Source: CAYWNA01 sp964459305
GTDB taxonomy: Bacteria > Planctomycetota > Planctomycetia > Pirellulales > Pirellulaceae
Reading direction: 5' to 3'
DNA length: 36,681 nucleotides
Assembly: GCA_964459305.1 (NCBI GenBank)
Contig: CAYWNA010000122.1
Coordinates: forward strand, 1-36,681
Part shown: one piece after another, positions 18,003 through 26,104 of the stretch
Position numbering within the stretch: the first letter of the stretch is position 1
How the letters are laid out: the number at the start of each line of letters is the position of its first letter
The notes under the pieces: model-generated
What the model was told of the DNA's origin: nothing
What the model saw: only the letters and a program-made list of their open reading frames with translations
Databases searched by the model: none
Made by a program: the position numbers and the translations under genes

Positions 18003-19508
18003 GTGAGCAAAGAAGAACAGCATTCGCGGTTGTTGCCGATCTTCACATACGTGCTCGCGGCAATGTTCGTCCGCACCCGGTACGTGATAGCCGCGGCGGC
18101 TGTGGCATTGACTTTTTCGCAGATCTCGGCCTTGATGGCCGCAGAGTCCGAACGTCCGAATGTCGTTGTGATCATGACCGACAATCACGGAGCATGGTCG
18201 TTGGGGTGTTATGGCAACCCGGACATTCGGACGCCGAACATCGACTCGATGGCCCGCCAAGGGCTCCTTTTCACGCAGTGCCACAGTTCGAATGCCGTCT
18301 GCTCTCCGACCCGGGCCACGTTCTTGACCGGCCTGCTGCCCTCGCAACACGGCGTGCACAGTTGGCTGGCCGGCGGGCGTCTTCAGATGGGAGAAAACTC
18401 CAAGAACACCATCGAGGAGTTCCGCTCGTTGCCGGAAATCCTCGCTGACGAGGGCTACGTATGCGGGCTGAGCGGCAAGTGGCATTTGGGCGACAATCTT
18501 CACCCGCAGGAAGGCTTTTCGTTTTGGGTGACCAAACCGCACGGGGCGACTGCGAGTCTCTATCGCAGTCAAGTCATCGAAAACGGTCGCGTTCAGGAGG
18601 TCGAAGGTTACGCCACCGAATACTGGACCCAACGTGGGATCGAGTTTATCGAAGCGAACAAGACTGGGCCTTTCTTCCTGTTCCTGGCATACAACGGCCC
18701 CTACGGCCATTCGCCGCCCATGGCCCGCCCGTCCCAGAATCGCCATGCCGCGTACTATGCCGACAAACCGTTGAAGTCTTTTCCGCGGCCAGAGGTTCAT
18801 CCTTGGCTGATCCACGACGGCAAGCTGGTGGGCAACATCGAAGCGCTTCGAAGTTACGCCTCTGAGGTTAGCGGCGTCGACGACGGCGTGGGCCAGATCA
18901 TGGCGACGCTCAAACGCCTTGGGCTGGACGAGAAGACTCTCTTGATCTTCACGGCCGACCAGGGGTTTGCCTGCGGTCATGGCGGCTGCTGGGGCATGGG
19001 GGCCCACACACGGCCGCTCACGGCTTACGACTGGACCACCCACATACCGCTCATCTTTCGTCATCCGGGAAGGGTCCCCCCGGACAGGAAATCGAATCTG
19101 CTGATCTCGAACTACGACCTTCTGCCCACGGTGCTCGCTTATCTTGGACTCCAAGACAAAATCCCCGATGCCCCCAGAGGACCGGGACGCGATTTTTCCA
19201 CGGTACTCCTAAAGCGTCCGGCGACCGGGCGGGATGATGTGGTCTTCTACGAGTACCAAAACGTACGAGCAATTCGTACTGACGAGTGGAAATACATCGA
19301 ACGCTTCCGTCAAGAGCCGAACGAGCTTTACCATTTGGCGAACGATCCGCGAGAACGGATGAACCTGATCGATCAGCCAAAACACGCGACAGTTCAGGAA
19401 CAGCTACACGATCGCCTGCACGCGTTCTTCGGCCGCTACGCCGAACCACAATACGACCTCTGGCACGACGGAAAATCGAAATCCCGGCTGTGTCCCACCA
19501 GGCGGTGA
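18003..19508 (+). CDS. Exported formylglycine-dependent sulfatase
   Basis: I chose the GTG at 18003 because GGGAGAG precedes it at about 5 bases; an in-frame ATG at 18063 would start directly at the signal peptide and an ATG at 17922 lacks a binding site. From 18003 the protein has 501 residues. A signal peptide (about 21-47, ending LMAAES) sends it to the periplasm. Metal-binding start MTDNHGAWSLG (58-68); sulfatase signature C100-S-P-T-R, where C100 would become formylglycine; GKWHLG (158-163) with catalytic Lys and His; TADQG (317-321) as the second metal site, with Gln where Asn is usual. It hydrolyses sulfate esters, most likely on sulfated polysaccharides; the substrate cannot be told. 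No anaerobic maturase gene is nearby. Planctomycetes carry many such sulfatases. Confidence 0.93.
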   Translation: MSKEEQHSRLLPIFTYVLAAMFVRTRYVIAAAAVALTFSQISALMAAESERPNVVVIMTDNHGAWSLGCYGNPDIRTPNIDSMARQGLLFTQCHSSNAVCSPTRATFLTGLLPSQHGVHSWLAGGRLQMGENSKNTIEEFRSLPEILADEGYVCGLSGKWHLGDNLHPQEGFSFWVTKPHGATASLYRSQVIENGRVQEVEGYATEYWTQRGIEFIEANKTGPFFLFLAYNGPYGHSPPMARPSQNRHAAYYADKPLKSFPRPEVHPWLIHDGKLVGNIEALRSYASEVSGVDDGVGQIMATLKRLGLDEKTLLIFTADQGFACGHGGCWGMGAHTRPLTAYDWTTHIPLIFRHPGRVPPDRKSNLLISNYDLLPTVLAYLGLQDKIPDAPRGPGRDFSTVLLKRPATGRDDVVFYEYQNVRAIRTDEWKYIERFRQEPNELYHLANDPRERMNLIDQPKHATVQEQLHDRLHAFFGRYAEPQYDLWHDGKSKSRLCPTRR

Positions 19509-19545
19509 GCCGCCACGCGATCTTCGCCGTTCGTCGGCAAGAGCG

Positions 19546-19707
19546 TTACTCGATCGTGATGCTGCCAGATCGATAGCTGATGTGTAGGTCGTAGCTGTCG
19601 ACATGGCCATTCATCGAACATGCAATCCGAAATGGAGGGCTGCCCTGTGTCCAATACGCATTGCATGCAGCGGACTGGATTATGCCGCCCGCGGCCAGGA
19701 GTGACAC
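19546..19707 (-). pseudogene. Possible C-terminal gene fragment truncated by repeat element A
   Basis: A 53-codon open frame (CNAYWTQGSPPFRIACSMNG near its middle, ending SGSITIE) runs to a TAA at 19546. Its first 10 codons lie in the tail of repeat element A (19690 onward), so any original start is gone. The composition looks protein-like but I recognise no family. It converges on the sulfatase gene. It may equally be chance. Confidence 0.3.
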
Positions 19708-19812
19708 TTTTCTGCACGTAGCCGAAGTCGCCAGACTTTGGACAGCGCAGGGAAAACCAAACTCTGGCGAGTTCGGCTACGGGTCAGACTTTGCCGCGGG
19801 TCGTATACGCTG
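19690..19812. repeat. Dispersed hairpin element A, long copy
   Basis: Arms at 19718-19741 (AAGTC/GACTT type) and 19757-19780 (AACTC/GAGTT type) are separated by 15 bases ending GGGAAAA. The left tail GCGGCCAGGAGTGACACTTT, then TCTGCA, matches 17866-17893 inverted, and the right tail ends CCGCGGGTCGTATAC. It lies between the sulfatase gene and the CPBP gene, which converge here. Confidence 0.8.
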
Positions 19813-19849
19813 TCTGGAGCTGACTTTGTACGTGACATCCGCCAGTACT

Positions 19850-20857
19850 TCACGCGTTGCATATCTCGATCATCAGCGCGGCAAGACTGCAGGCGTTTAG
19901 CAGCAGGTGCACGATGATGCTGGGGAGAATACGGTGCGTCCGCTGGTAGAGATAGCCTAGACCCAACGCGAGTAGGAACAGCGGAATCGGATCCGGGCCG
20001 TGCGAAGCGTGCATCAGCGCAAAGAGAACTCCGCTTACCACGATGGGCCAACGCGGGATGCTCCTTTCTTTCTCATCTCGCGGAACGCTGGACAAATCGG
20101 CCGACTCCATCTTGCCGGTTGGCCTAACGCTTGGCGGCGCGTAGGGATTGTCCGGCGTTTCGACATCGTACGCTTCCTTGTCGGTCTCTTCAGCATTCCC
20201 GCCCGCCGCCATCAGACCATGAAGACCGCCTCGCGCTATCGCCGCCTTCTCCAGCCATCCCTGCAGCAGCAAGCGAAAGAAGTACTCCTCAGAAAGCGGC
20301 GCGACCACCACTGCGCTCAAGCCGGTGATCATTAGGAACACGGGATCCGGATTCTCTTTCAATATCAGAATCAGTGGGTGTTGCGATGGAAACCACTGGA
20401 CCAACACAAATTGAACGGCGTATACGGGCGGCGCGATCATCACGAAGGCGACCAGCCCTAACCGTAAGTCGGAGACTACAAACCGCGCCTGAACGCCGAT
20501 GTCGCGCCAGCCAGCGCGGGCACGCAGCACGATCGCAACCAACGAGAAGGCAACCGCCGCAAGACTCGCCGCCGCGCTGGACAGGACAACCGCAATCCGG
20601 TCTTCCGGGCTCATCTCGACAAGATCGAGGGACAGGTCCACGCCGAGCGTTCGTCGAAGAATAAAAAAGCCGAGGGCGTGGAAGGCGAAGAAGGCGAGAA
20701 ATGTAGCGGCCAGATCGATCGGCCCCCAGGGAACTGGCCGGCGTGGTTCCAATGGCAGAATACTCCGCCCTTGCCGCAACCTGCGCAGCGCCGTTGCCCA
20801 TCCCCAAACGCTGGCGACGACGAAGAAGACTGCGATACCTATAACGACACGTTCCAT
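19850..20857 (-). CDS. CPBP-family intramembrane metalloprotease (CAAX protease-like)
   Basis: This 335-residue membrane protein has about eight hydrophobic segments. The family motifs are present: EEYFFR (E190, E191, R195), then H283 in LMHASHG, then H317 in IIVHLLLNACS. These residues form the active site of Rce1/CPBP glutamate-type intramembrane proteases. An Asp/Pro/Ser-rich stretch of about 55 residues (211-268, including DNPYAPP) separates motif 1 from motif 2 where most members have a short loop; it is probably a disordered loop outside the membrane. The ATG at 20857 lacks a clear Shine-Dalgarno. The substrate is unknown; in bacteria such proteins process peptides or act in immunity and membrane-protein turnover. 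Confidence 0.88.
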   Translation of the reverse strand: MERVVIGIAVFFVVASVWGWATALRRLRQGRSILPLEPRRPVPWGPIDLAATFLAFFAFHALGFFILRRTLGVDLSLDLVEMSPEDRIAVVLSSAAASLAAVAFSLVAIVLRARAGWRDIGVQARFVVSDLRLGLVAFVMIAPPVYAVQFVLVQWFPSQHPLILILKENPDPVFLMITGLSAVVVAPLSEEYFFRLLLQGWLEKAAIARGGLHGLMAAGGNAEETDKEAYDVETPDNPYAPPSVRPTGKMESADLSSVPRDEKERSIPRWPIVVSGVLFALMHASHGPDPIPLFLLALGLGYLYQRTHRILPSIIVHLLLNACSLAALMIEICNA

Positions 20858-20898
20858 AGTTCGACAGCGCCGCTTTGGCGCGAAGCCCTTGGATTTCG

Positions 20899-20959
20899 TA
20901 ACCCGAAGCGTGAGCGAGGAATCTGCCGCAACGTGTTTCCTCGCTTACGCTTCGGGTTA
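20899..20959. repeat. Hairpin repeat, 22-bp stem (CGAAGCGTAAGCGAGG family), copy 1
   Basis: TAACCCGAAGCGTGAGCGAG then GA at 20899-20920 pairs with 20938-20959 with one mismatch. A near-identical hairpin lies at 23137-23199. This copy sits between the stop of the UbiA gene and the start of the CPBP gene, both on the minus strand. Confidence 0.8.
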
Positions 20960-20995
20960 CTCTGGGACGCCAAAATGGCCCTGTCCAAACAGGAT

Positions 20996-21967
20996 TCAAG
21001 TCGAATACATCCACTTGCCCAAAACCAAAGCTGGGATCAAAAGCACAAGAATTCCCATGGCATGATACCAGTGGCATACCTCAAGTGTCACGGCGGCGTC
21101 CAACACAATAATCGACAAGATGCTGTGTTTCACGGCCATTTGCACTTTCCAGGGTGTTGGATCGGAGATCGCCGAGCCACAACGGCGCAGGATCGTGAAG
21201 GCCAATGCTGCCAACAGCAAGACCCACCACAATTCGTCTTCTACATTGGGGAGGAATGGAAGATTTCGGTGCAGAAGACACAATATGGCAATTCCCCCCA
21301 TCATCACGGCTGTGGCGAGTGACAATTGCAGTCGGTTGCTCTCTTTCGCTTCGGTGCGGGCGAACCACGTGATTCCGATCACGTAGACACCGATGCCTCC
21401 GGCTGGGATCAGGTGATGGATCCCGTATCCCGCCAGATTCCATCCGGCCGAAAACGGAACGGCGATACTCATCCCCAGCAACACATTCAGAAAGCGACAC
21501 GCGCCCATCACGACGGGGCCAGCCAGAGTCGTCTTCAAGACCGCATCGTACAGCACCACGCAGAGTCCGAGCAGACTGGCGACCGCACCGGCTCGCCAGA
21601 GGGCGGCGTCATCGACCGGTTCGACAAAGGCGGCAAGCCACCCCAGTCCGACACCACACAGCAAAAGACTGTATCCCAACGATTGTGCACGGCTGAGCGA
21701 GATGCGGCCCGATGGAATCGGTCGATCGGGACGCTCGCGCGCGTCCGTCTCCACATCATAGACGTCGTTCAACGCCATACCGGCCGTATACAGCATACTG
21801 GACGCGAAAAGCAGGCAGACGAACGTCCCCATCGGAGCCAGCGACCCATGGACAAACAGAAATCCCATGGTCACATCGGCCATCGCGGTGAATACGTTGG
21901 CAAAGCGAAACAGCTGCAGATAGTCAAGGAGAGTGGCGCGAACGGGTTCCTGTCCCTGCTGTGTCAT
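20996..21967 (-). CDS. UbiA-family prenyltransferase (EboC-like)
   Basis: The ATG at 21967 is preceded by GAGGG and AAGG; an upstream TTG at 22108 is less likely. The 323-residue protein has about nine membrane segments. The first Asp-rich motif is N67-D-V-Y-D71-V-E-T-D75, followed by RERPDRPIPSG, which binds magnesium and prenyl diphosphate in UbiA enzymes. The second motif is YDAVLK (140-145), shorter than the usual DxxxD but like UbiA proteins of the EboC type, as is AGPVVMGACRFLNVLLG. UbiA enzymes transfer prenyl groups to aromatic or other small acceptors; the acceptor here is unknown. The genes that accompany EboC in ebo clusters are not in the window. It diverges from the diguanylate cyclase gene. 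Confidence 0.85.
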   Translation of the reverse strand: MTQQGQEPVRATLLDYLQLFRFANVFTAMADVTMGFLFVHGSLAPMGTFVCLLFASSMLYTAGMALNDVYDVETDARERPDRPIPSGRISLSRAQSLGYSLLLCGVGLGWLAAFVEPVDDAALWRAGAVASLLGLCVVLYDAVLKTTLAGPVVMGACRFLNVLLGMSIAVPFSAGWNLAGYGIHHLIPAGGIGVYVIGITWFARTEAKESNRLQLSLATAVMMGGIAILCLLHRNLPFLPNVEDELWWVLLLAALAFTILRRCGSAISDPTPWKVQMAVKHSILSIIVLDAAVTLEVCHWYHAMGILVLLIPALVLGKWMYST

Positions 21968-22129
21968 GCCGTAAACCTTGCCCTCGCGTCGAGCCCAGCG
22001 GACTGACGGATCTTGCCTGGAACGCAGACGCATCAATTGCAGCGGGGCGTCGTGCGACCCCGTTCTTGCGTCTGCTCTGGAGTATAGCGATACAGGTGGG
22101 CATGGCAAGCATCAACGAAGTGCTTCGCA

Positions 22130-22138
22130 TGGTATAAT
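22130..22138 (+). promoter_or_regulatory. Putative extended -10 promoter of the diguanylate cyclase gene
   Basis: TGGTATAAT is a perfect extended -10 (TGn plus consensus TATAAT). Transcription would start about seven bases downstream, near 22145, only about four bases before the ATG at 22149, so the message may be leaderless. No -35 is evident, which an extended -10 can tolerate. Confidence 0.5.
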
Positions 22139-22148
22139 GGTTGTTGCC

Positions 22149-23015
22149 ATGACGCGACCTGCCGACATATTGATCGTGAGTGATGCACCGGAGCTTGTGC
22201 GCCGCTGGAGCGGCATCCTAACCGGCGCGGACACACGACTGTGGCAGGGACCGTCCGCACTGCCGCCGGACGTGACGGTCGATGTCGTCGTCACTGACGA
22301 CCTCGTCAACTTCGACTGCCTGCCGCAGAAGAAGCTCCGTTCGCAACTGGCCAAGGGAGAAGTGGCGGTTGTCCGCGTCGGCGATCGCGGCTCGGCCGAT
22401 GTCTGCCTGCCGGCCGACTGCAGTTTGCGTGAGTTGCGTCTGGCGTGCCAGTTGCTCGCGGAAATCGCCCACCTGCGCCGCCAGCAGAATCGAGGCCGTC
22501 GCGTCCAGCGTTTGTTGAGCGAACTGGCCCGAAGCGATCCGCTGACCGGGTTGCCGAACCGCCGAGCCTGGGACGACGAATTGCGGGAACGAGTCGAAGT
22601 CGGTGGGCGAGATATGGCCGGTTGTTGTTTGGCAGTTCTCGATTTGGACCACTTCAAGCAGGTTAACGAGAGATTTGGCCACATTGGCGGCGACGACGTT
22701 CTGCGGCATGTCGGTCGCCAATTGAACGCCGCTGCATCCAATGGAGCCGATTTTGTCGCTCGACTTGGCGGCGACGAGTTTGCGATTCTACTGGCGAGCC
22801 GCGACGCGGCCGAGACCGCAGCGGCGATTGAAGACCTCCGCACTTCAGTATGCGACGGCTCGCCGCATATCCAGATCACTGCCAGCGTCGGTTTCGCGCT
22901 CACCGCCGACTTGCAGTCCGGCAAAATCGACTCGCTGTTTCACGCAGCCGACGATGCGCTGCGCGAAGCCAAATCCACCGGGCGCAATCGGACCGTTGCG
23001 GCGGACGAGGCATGA
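22149..23015 (+). CDS. Diguanylate cyclase (GGDEF) with degenerate receiver-like N-terminal domain
   Basis: The 288-residue protein makes cyclic di-GMP from two GTP. Residues 1-90 look like a reduced receiver-type alpha/beta domain (ILIVSDAPELVRRW, then VDVVVTDD) without a clear phospho-acceptor set. Residues 95-128 are a coiled-coil linker. The GGDEF domain begins DPLTGLPNRRAWDDEL (130-145) and has LDLDHFKQVNERFGHIGGDD and an intact G207-G-D-E-F211, so catalysis is expected. The inhibitory RxxD site is absent: NGAD (198-201) stands in its place, so feedback by product should be weak. ATG 22149 is chosen from the start of homology; an in-frame ATG at 22137 overlaps the putative -10. It lies between the UbiA gene (divergent) and the PQQ gene (convergent). 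Confidence 0.92.
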   Translation: MTRPADILIVSDAPELVRRWSGILTGADTRLWQGPSALPPDVTVDVVVTDDLVNFDCLPQKKLRSQLAKGEVAVVRVGDRGSADVCLPADCSLRELRLACQLLAEIAHLRRQQNRGRRVQRLLSELARSDPLTGLPNRRAWDDELRERVEVGGRDMAGCCLAVLDLDHFKQVNERFGHIGGDDVLRHVGRQLNAAASNGADFVARLGGDEFAILLASRDAAETAAAIEDLRTSVCDGSPHIQITASVGFALTADLQSGKIDSLFHAADDALREAKSTGRNRTVAADEA

Positions 23016-23136
23016 GGGCATGCAGGTCAGGCCCACCGGACGAAATATGGCTGCCCATTCGATTCCTTGCACAACCGTTCGATTCGAAGTTTGTCACTCC
23101 GCGTTAGACGAGCGGCAGATGAGAGTCTACCCTTGA

Positions 23137-23199
23137 AACCCGAAGCGTAAGCGAGGAATTCTGCGTTTTCCGCTTCGTCCTCGCTTACGCTTCGGGTTA
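23137..23199. repeat. Hairpin repeat, 21-bp perfect stem (CGAAGCGTAAGCGAGG family), copy 2
   Basis: AACCCGAAGCGTAAGCGAGG then A at 23137-23157 is the exact reverse complement of 23178-23198 or so. It lies between the convergent diguanylate cyclase and PQQ-propeller genes, where it could stop transcription from both sides, although there is no U-run. Confidence 0.8.
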
Positions 23200-23282
23200 C
23201 TTCTTACCTTCCATTCGCCTTAATGCCTCGCACGTTTTGAAGTTGCGATTTGGGCTTGAGTGATCGGCCAAAGGGACAACTT

Positions 23283-24944
23283 TCAGTGGTCCAGAGGTAT
23301 CTCGAAGGCGACAGCCTCTCGGTCGTTACGCACCAGAAGCACGTTCCCGGCCAATGTGGGCTGATTCCATGTCTTGTCGCTCAGGGCGGGTCGGCGCGAC
23401 AATTCGCGGTGTTCGTCCGGCGTTGCTTCGACAAGTGCGATTTCGCCTGACTCGGCTTGCAGGAGGATAAGATCGTCCACGAGCAGCAATTGACCGTGGC
23501 CGTAGCGTCCGCGTTTCCAGGCTCGGCGACCGTCTCGAAGATCGACGCAGGCGAGCACGCCGTTGTCGAGGCCGTAGATGTAATTCTCGTGGACGACGAG
23601 ATTCGACAGTTTGGACTCGATCTCCTTGTTCCGCCACACTTCTTCGATCTGCCAGTCACTGCCAATCGCGGTGATGCGAACCAGGGCCACTCCCACACTG
23701 TAGCCGGATGAAATCAGAACGAAGCCCTCATTGGCAGCAGGCTGGGCGAAGGGAGTGACAACCAGTGGCTGTGCGATATTCACTCGCATGCTTCCCTGCG
23801 TGATCCACGGGTGCAGCCACAGCGGAGCACCGTCCGCTGCGTTGTGCCCTCGTAGACCTTCGCCGTTGAAATTCAGTATCTGCGGCCGGCCGGCAAGATC
23901 CACCAGCAATGGCGAGGCGTATGCCGCCATGTCGTCGCCGCCCGACCAGAGGAACGATCCGTCCTCGCGGTGGTAGGCGACGAGTGACCGCCCCGGAGAG
24001 CCGCCAGCAGTGACGATGACCGCATCGTCCACAACCAACGGCGAGCCAGACATACCCCAAACGAGATTTTGCGTCACTGGGTCGGCGAGGGCCTGCTGCT
24101 CCCAAATCACCTTCGCGGTCGCCCCGTCCAGGCATGTTAGCAGCCCCGTCGCGCCCATAACGTAGACGCGCCCATCAACGATCGTGGGTGTAGCACGAGG
24201 GCCGTCGCCGTGGCTGGCCGAAAAGCGGATCGCTTCGCCGTGCGACCATCGTTCGCGTCCGGTTCTTAGCTCATAGCAGACGACGGCCTCGATCAGGCCT
24301 CGTTGCTCTTGCGTGAACGCGAAGTCACCCACGACGGAGAAGCTGCCCCAGCCCAGACCAATTGGGTGTCGCCATAGCTCACGAGGCGGATGGGAATCCC
24401 AGTCGCGTGCAAGGCGGACGTTGGTGATATTGCCGTCACGTGTCGGTCCAAGGAAACCGGGAAAGTCATGTTCGGTGGGCGCGAGGTTGATCGCAGGTTC
24501 TTTCGACGGTTTTGTGTCAGGCAACCCGTCGCGATGTGCGGCATAGGCGGCCCACTGGCCGTCGGCCGACGGCGACCATCGCCAGACGACCCGCGGCAAG
24601 AGGTTGCCGTAGGTACCCTCGAAGCGGAACGCGATGCCGGAAATAATGCCCACAGCCAACAGGGTCGCCAGCAAAGTGACAACCGTTCGCCGGCTAGGTC
24701 GAACCCAGTAGGCCCAGGAGCCGAGGGCGACAATGCCCACCAGCACACCGCCAAATAGCCATCGCAGCGCGTCCAGACCGGTGTATAAGCGAGTCCACGT
24801 GTCGGGGTCCATCGACACGAGGGAACGGACAACGTTCAGCACCGTCCAGAGCACGAGACCGATCAGAACCGCCACGGCCCACGTGAACCAAGCCTGCGAT
24901 GGGGTGATCGACTTGGCAACGGTCGTTTTCTCTCCAACAGACAT
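23283..24944 (-). CDS. Membrane-anchored PQQ-type beta-propeller protein
   Basis: The ATG at 24944 is chosen because the frame upstream of it runs into a dispersed repeat. The 553-residue protein has about three transmembrane segments in the first 110 residues (AWFTWAVAVLIGLVLWTVLN, then a second near 62-80 and a third near 85-105), then a periplasmic eight-bladed type propeller with PQQ/Trp-docking repeats (FPGFLGPTRDGNITNVRL, GWGSFSVVGDFAFTQEQRG, CYELRTGRERWSH). Such propellers are found in quinoprotein dehydrogenases and, without cofactor, in BamB-like scaffolds. I see no catalytic dehydrogenase residues, so a structural or regulatory role is as likely as oxidation. It lies downstream of the methyltransferase gene on the same strand, with a repeat between. 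Confidence 0.85.
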   Translation of the reverse strand: MSVGEKTTVAKSITPSQAWFTWAVAVLIGLVLWTVLNVVRSLVSMDPDTWTRLYTGLDALRWLFGGVLVGIVALGSWAYWVRPSRRTVVTLLATLLAVGIISGIAFRFEGTYGNLLPRVVWRWSPSADGQWAAYAAHRDGLPDTKPSKEPAINLAPTEHDFPGFLGPTRDGNITNVRLARDWDSHPPRELWRHPIGLGWGSFSVVGDFAFTQEQRGLIEAVVCYELRTGRERWSHGEAIRFSASHGDGPRATPTIVDGRVYVMGATGLLTCLDGATAKVIWEQQALADPVTQNLVWGMSGSPLVVDDAVIVTAGGSPGRSLVAYHREDGSFLWSGGDDMAAYASPLLVDLAGRPQILNFNGEGLRGHNAADGAPLWLHPWITQGSMRVNIAQPLVVTPFAQPAANEGFVLISSGYSVGVALVRITAIGSDWQIEEVWRNKEIESKLSNLVVHENYIYGLDNGVLACVDLRDGRRAWKRGRYGHGQLLLVDDLILLQAESGEIALVEATPDEHRELSRRPALSDKTWNQPTLAGNVLLVRNDREAVAFEIPLDH

Positions 24945-24973
24945 GCTTTTCCCCAACGCTGCAAAAGGAAGTT

Positions 24974-25118
24974 GTAGGACGGGTCTCCCGACCCGTCGAT
25001 TCAAGTGCGAAATCGTGTTCAGCCGAATGTTCATATGACTCACGGAACGTGAGATCTACAAACAGCAGAAGAAGGACTATTGTTCACGGTGAAAGACGGG
25101 TCGGGAGACCCGTCCTAC
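24974..25118. repeat. Inverted pair of GTAGGACGGGTCTCCCGACC repeats
   Basis: GTAGGACGGGTCTCCCGACC then CGTC at 24974-24997 is exactly inverted at 25095-25118. Each arm is also a small hairpin (GACGGGTC/GACCCGTC around TCCC). A further hairpin, CTCACG gaa CGTGAG, lies between. The 145-bp unit fills the gap between the methyltransferase and PQQ genes and looks like a mobile palindromic element. Confidence 0.8.
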
Positions 25119-25141
25119 GATATCGTTTCTCTACAGGTCCC

Positions 25142-25798
25142 TCAAAACACGCCGGGAATCAGTCGGTAGCGGACTTGTTGCTGGTACTCGACGTACGCGT
25201 CATCCTGGGCGAGGATGCGCTCCTCGACCAACAGTCGCGGTACCTGGAGCGCGTACGCCACCCCGTAAACGGCCAAGTTCCACAGGCTGGGATTCAGCAG
25301 GAAGAAGCCAACGTGGACCAGGAAATATCCGAAGTACATTGGATGCCGCACCAAGCGATAGGGGCCAGCGAGTTTCAACCCTCGATTGGCCGGAATCAGT
25401 CCAAAGCTGCGCCCCAGGGCGAGTTTTGCAGCTATCTGGGTCAGCAGACCCGTCATCAGCAGCAAGGCAGCGGCCGATGTGGGCACGAGGGCTTTTGCGG
25501 GATCCGTCGGGATTACCAGCAGCACCGCAGTCGTTCCGCCGATGGCCAGCAGCCATTCACCGGGACGCCGTGATACTTGGCCGGTTGGACGGCGGATGAT
25601 GATCAAGACGACGTTCAACGCTTCGGAAATCGCCAGCAGCACAGAACCGATTCCGAGGCCGGCCGCGAGCAGGCGAACAAACAGCCAGATGCACAAACCA
25701 AGCACCGCGATCCGCTCGAGCACGTCCAAGGTCAGTGTGAAGATCGACAGTCGGCCAGCATCTGACTCAGCCGTTGAGGCTTCGGGAGGTACGTTCAT
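25142..25798 (-). CDS. ICMT/PEMT-like integral membrane methyltransferase
   Basis: The ATG at 25798 gives 218 residues with about five membrane segments. The C-terminal half carries the family signature GPYRLVRHPMYFGYF (145-159), whose His and Pro form part of the S-adenosylmethionine site, and VEERILAQDDAYVEYQQQVR (191-210) with the conserved Glu pair. Members methylate carboxyl groups of prenylated cysteine, phospholipid head groups or other lipophilic acceptors; the acceptor here cannot be told. No strong Shine-Dalgarno is seen. The PQQ gene follows on the same strand after a 197-base gap filled with repeats, so a shared transcript is uncertain. Confidence 0.82.
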   Translation of the reverse strand: MNVPPEASTAESDAGRLSIFTLTLDVLERIAVLGLCIWLFVRLLAAGLGIGSVLLAISEALNVVLIIIRRPTGQVSRRPGEWLLAIGGTTAVLLVIPTDPAKALVPTSAAALLLMTGLLTQIAAKLALGRSFGLIPANRGLKLAGPYRLVRHPMYFGYFLVHVGFFLLNPSLWNLAVYGVAYALQVPRLLVEERILAQDDAYVEYQQQVRYRLIPGVF

Positions 25799-25828
25799 TG
25801 GTAGTGCCGTTGGAGTATCCACGGAAAG

Positions 25829-25882
25829 GTTGGAGCCCACGCTTTAGCTTGCCCGAAGACAGCCTAAAGGCTGGACTCCAAC
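25829..25882. repeat. Palindromic repeat of the TTGGAGTCCAG family
   Basis: GTTGGAG at the left and CTCCAAC at the right enclose CTTTAGC/GCCTAAAGGCTGGA, related to the elements at 16985-17015 and 17546-17640. It lies immediately upstream of the methyltransferase start. Confidence 0.65.
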
Positions 25883-26104
25883 AGGACATGCTCCTCATTT
25901 CTCGTCTGACGCGGCATCAGGTGCGTTCAGCGGTATCGCTGGCGGCCCGGTGCCTGCAGTCAAAACATAGCATGCGTCTGGACAGCAAGTCCCGAAAGAA
26001 CGGACGACGCAACGCTCGAATGCGTTTGGGCGTTCAGAAACTCGTTTTTCGCCAGCCGACCTCGGCAATATCGGCGCAACCGACAAGCGTGGAAAAACCG
26101 GCTC

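Noticed and set aside
23050..23090. GTTCGATTC resembling a tRNA T-loop
   Set aside because: The flanking bases do not pair as a T-stem and no acceptor or anticodon arm can be drawn.
24945..25043. Extended N-terminus for the PQQ-propeller protein
   Set aside because: The frame there translates the GTAGGACGGG repeat, which is a dispersed non-coding element.
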